58,188 nt of DNA, from contig LT984854.1 of assembly GCA_900258555.1 (NCBI GenBank), positions 1,086,202 through 1,144,389 on the forward strand, given 5' to 3'. The DNA comes from an uncultured Desulfobacterium sp. Its GTDB lineage: Bacteria > Desulfobacterota > DSM-4660 > Desulfatiglandales > Desulfatiglandaceae. The notes under the pieces are model-generated. The model was not told the origin of the DNA. It was given only the letters and a program-made list of their open reading frames with translations, and did no database searches. Made by a program: the position numbers and the translations under genes. This document shows, piece by piece, positions 56,606-58,188 of this stretch; position 1 is the first letter of the stretch, and every line of letters starts with the position of its first letter.

Positions 56606-56649
56606 TTAATTAGGTGCTTCATCCTTACCACCTAAACACCCCCTGCAAA

Positions 56650-58020
56650 TCAAAGTGTAATCTTGTATTTTTTCAGTAGATCATGGAGTGTTGGGCGGCT
56701 GACGGACAATAACCGTGCCGCCTGGCTGATGTTGTTACCGCTCAGGGCCAGGGCCTGTCTGACGGCCTCTGCCTCGGCGCGCCGCTTGGTTTCGGCCAGG
56801 GAGTCTATCCCCGGGGTCTCTTTGTCTCCCATTTCAGGTCCGCTGAGGCCGAGATCTTCTGGTTGGATTGCTGTTCCGTTCACAGTGGCCAGGGCACGGC
56901 GTACAGCGTTTTTAAGCTCCCTGACATTTCCGGGCCAGGGGTGGGCCTTGATGGCCGCGAGAGCAGCAGGTGATAATGTAAGCCGGCCTAGGCGCAATGC
57001 CTTGCGCTCCTGCTCGATGAAATGACTGGTCAAGGTTATGACATCGTCTTCTCTATCCCGGAGGGGCGGTGCAGTCAAGGGGATGACGTTCAGCCGATAG
57101 TAGAGATCCTGTCGGAAGAGACCTCCGGCCACCGCCTGTTTAAGATCTGCATTTGTAGCGGCAATGATTCTAAATGATAAAGGAATGGGTTTGCGGCCCC
57201 CGATCCTCTCCACGGTCCCTTCCTGAAGGGTTCGCAGGAGTTTTACCTGCATGGCAAGCGGCAGTTCGCCTATCTCGTCAAGAAATATGGTCCCACCGTT
57301 GGCATCTTCAAACTTTCCCTTGCGGCTGCTGTAAGCACCGGTAAAGGCGCCCTTTTCATGACCGAAGAGTTCGCTTTCTAGGAGCTGCTCTGGAATGGCT
57401 CCGCAGTTGACAACGACAAAGGGTTTTTCCCGGCGTTGACTCAATAGATGCACGGTCTGCGCGATCATTTCCTTGCCGGTTCCGGTCTCACCCAAGATCA
57501 ATACTGGAAAATCATTTGCAGCAGCACGACTGATCTTAGTGAATAACTTACGCATAACCGGGGATGTTCCCAACATCCCGTAAAAGGTGTAGCTAGCGTT
57601 CGAAGCCGGATATCTTTCGCTTGCCGCCTCGATTTCGTGCATGCGGAAGGCGCGGTTGATCAGCACCTCCAAGTCCTCAAGATCCACAGGCTTAGGACAA
57701 AAATCAGTCACACCCAGACGGACGGCCCGGACTGCCGTTTCTTCCTCTGCATTTCCGGTTATGACAATGATCTTAGTGCTTGGAGGGATCAGCCCTTCCT
57801 CCAAAATGCGCAGACCGACCGTCGGATTGTTAGGAAAGGGTGGAAGGCCAAGATCCAGGGTAACCACCGGAAATTTGGATGTCACCAGAGCCCGGCTTAC
57901 CTGTTCGGCGTCGGCGGCGACGGTTATCTCATACTTGTCTCCTAAACCCCACTGAAGCTGCTTGGCGACCGATGGTTCGTCCTCAATAACAAGGAGTTTT
58001 CGCAATTGTTCATCTTTCAT
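56650..58020 (-). CDS. prsR: PEP-CTERM-box response regulator PrsR, sigma-54 activator
   Basis: 456 residues. Receiver with acidic site near 14 and phospho-acceptor D56 (PVVTLDLGLP). AAA+ domain with Walker A GETGTGKE (177-184) and the sigma-54 contact loop GAFTGA at 224-229. A Fis-type helix-turn-helix closes it (ALSGNNISQAARLLSVSRPTLHDLLKKY). This is the NtrC-like activator linked to PEP-CTERM genes. It should activate the two sigma-54 promoters through the boxes at 54196 and 55162. It is convergent with the PilZ gene and faces away from prsK. Confidence 0.9.
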   Translation of the reverse strand: MKDEQLRKLLVIEDEPSVAKQLQWGLGDKYEITVAADAEQVSRALVTSKFPVVTLDLGLPPFPNNPTVGLRILEEGLIPPSTKIIVITGNAEEETAVRAVRLGVTDFCPKPVDLEDLEVLINRAFRMHEIEAASERYPASNASYTFYGMLGTSPVMRKLFTKISRAAANDFPVLILGETGTGKEMIAQTVHLLSQRREKPFVVVNCGAIPEQLLESELFGHEKGAFTGAYSSRKGKFEDANGGTIFLDEIGELPLAMQVKLLRTLQEGTVERIGGRKPIPLSFRIIAATNADLKQAVAGGLFRQDLYYRLNVIPLTAPPLRDREDDVITLTSHFIEQERKALRLGRLTLSPAALAAIKAHPWPGNVRELKNAVRRALATVNGTAIQPEDLGLSGPEMGDKETPGIDSLAETKRRAEAEAVRQALALSGNNISQAARLLSVSRPTLHDLLKKYKITL

Positions 58021-58188
58021 GAGTCATTTCGCTGTCAAAAGGTTGAGAAGATAATTGCACTTCATCATTGTACTTCAAAGGGTTAATTAAAAAGCCGCAT
58101 CGCACATTTGTGTGGGTGCCCCCAATATGTTGTGGTCGGATTATTGTTTTTCTGACCGGAATGAGTTAGCGTAGTTTCAAGGCGATGA

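Overview
The window looks like chromosomal DNA of a Gram-negative, dual-membrane anaerobe, most probably a member of the Desulfobacterota (former Deltaproteobacteria). This is an inference from gene content, not from a marker gene. The signs are apolipoprotein N-acyltransferase (an outer-membrane lineage), a PEP-CTERM/exosortase regulatory locus with PrsK and PrsR, an N-type ATPase operon, a PhnD-like protein with a NarL-type two-component system, short dispersed repeats of the TATCGAACAAGGAAT type, and the rimP-nusA-ylxR-infB-ylxP-rbfA-nrnA-truB-rpsO-pnp-M16-dut gene order. No CRISPR array, rRNA, phage or intact insertion sequence was seen.

Layout. 1-5.3 kb is accessory: a possible C-terminal scrap of an upstream gene, a vapBC toxin-antitoxin pair, a PhnD-like binding protein fused to a membrane hairpin and followed by a sensor kinase and LuxR-type regulator, and a small secreted protein. 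5.5-12.9 kb holds a small RR-motif protein and a complete N-ATPase operon in the order atpD-C-Q-R-B-E-F-A-G. Its c subunit carries residues expected of a sodium-binding site. 12.9-20.8 kb holds prfB (with a programmed +1 frameshift at CTT TGA C), lnt and corC on the minus strand. Two histidine kinase genes on the plus strand sit between lnt and corC, and the second has lost a C-terminal receiver.

21.0-35.3 kb is a housekeeping block: tRNA-Gly(CCC), then the transcription/translation factor operon listed above, then dut, a WalJ-like hydrolase, a GAF protein and trmL. 35.38-35.66 kb is a 277-bp near-complete palindrome (fold-back element). 35.7-41.0 kb has an APC permease, an ABC exporter with a LolA-like secreted partner, and a MATE transporter. 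41.0-46.7 kb has an FG-GAP-like secreted protein, an M48 protease, a MORN-repeat protein, a YkgJ cysteine-cluster protein, a remnant of an MscS channel, CorA and a Ub-Mut7C protein. 47.0-51.7 kb has cvpA, mazG, plsC and priA.

51.8-58.0 kb is a PEP-CTERM locus: the kinase prsK, two PEP-CTERM cargo genes, a PilZ protein, and the sigma-54 activator prsR on the opposite strand. Both cargo genes carry a matching upstream box and a sigma-54 -24/-12 promoter at exactly the same spacing (81 nt from box start to the GG). The exosortase itself is not in the window.

The most useful non-routine observations are the PrsR box/sigma-54 architecture, the 277-bp palindrome, the dispersed repeat family (three copies, one inside the ribosome-biogenesis operon), the hairpin-PhnD fusion with its two-component system, the N-ATPase subunit peculiarities with an attenuator-like leader, and three decay or start corrections (MscS remnant, lost receiver domain, prfB frameshift).
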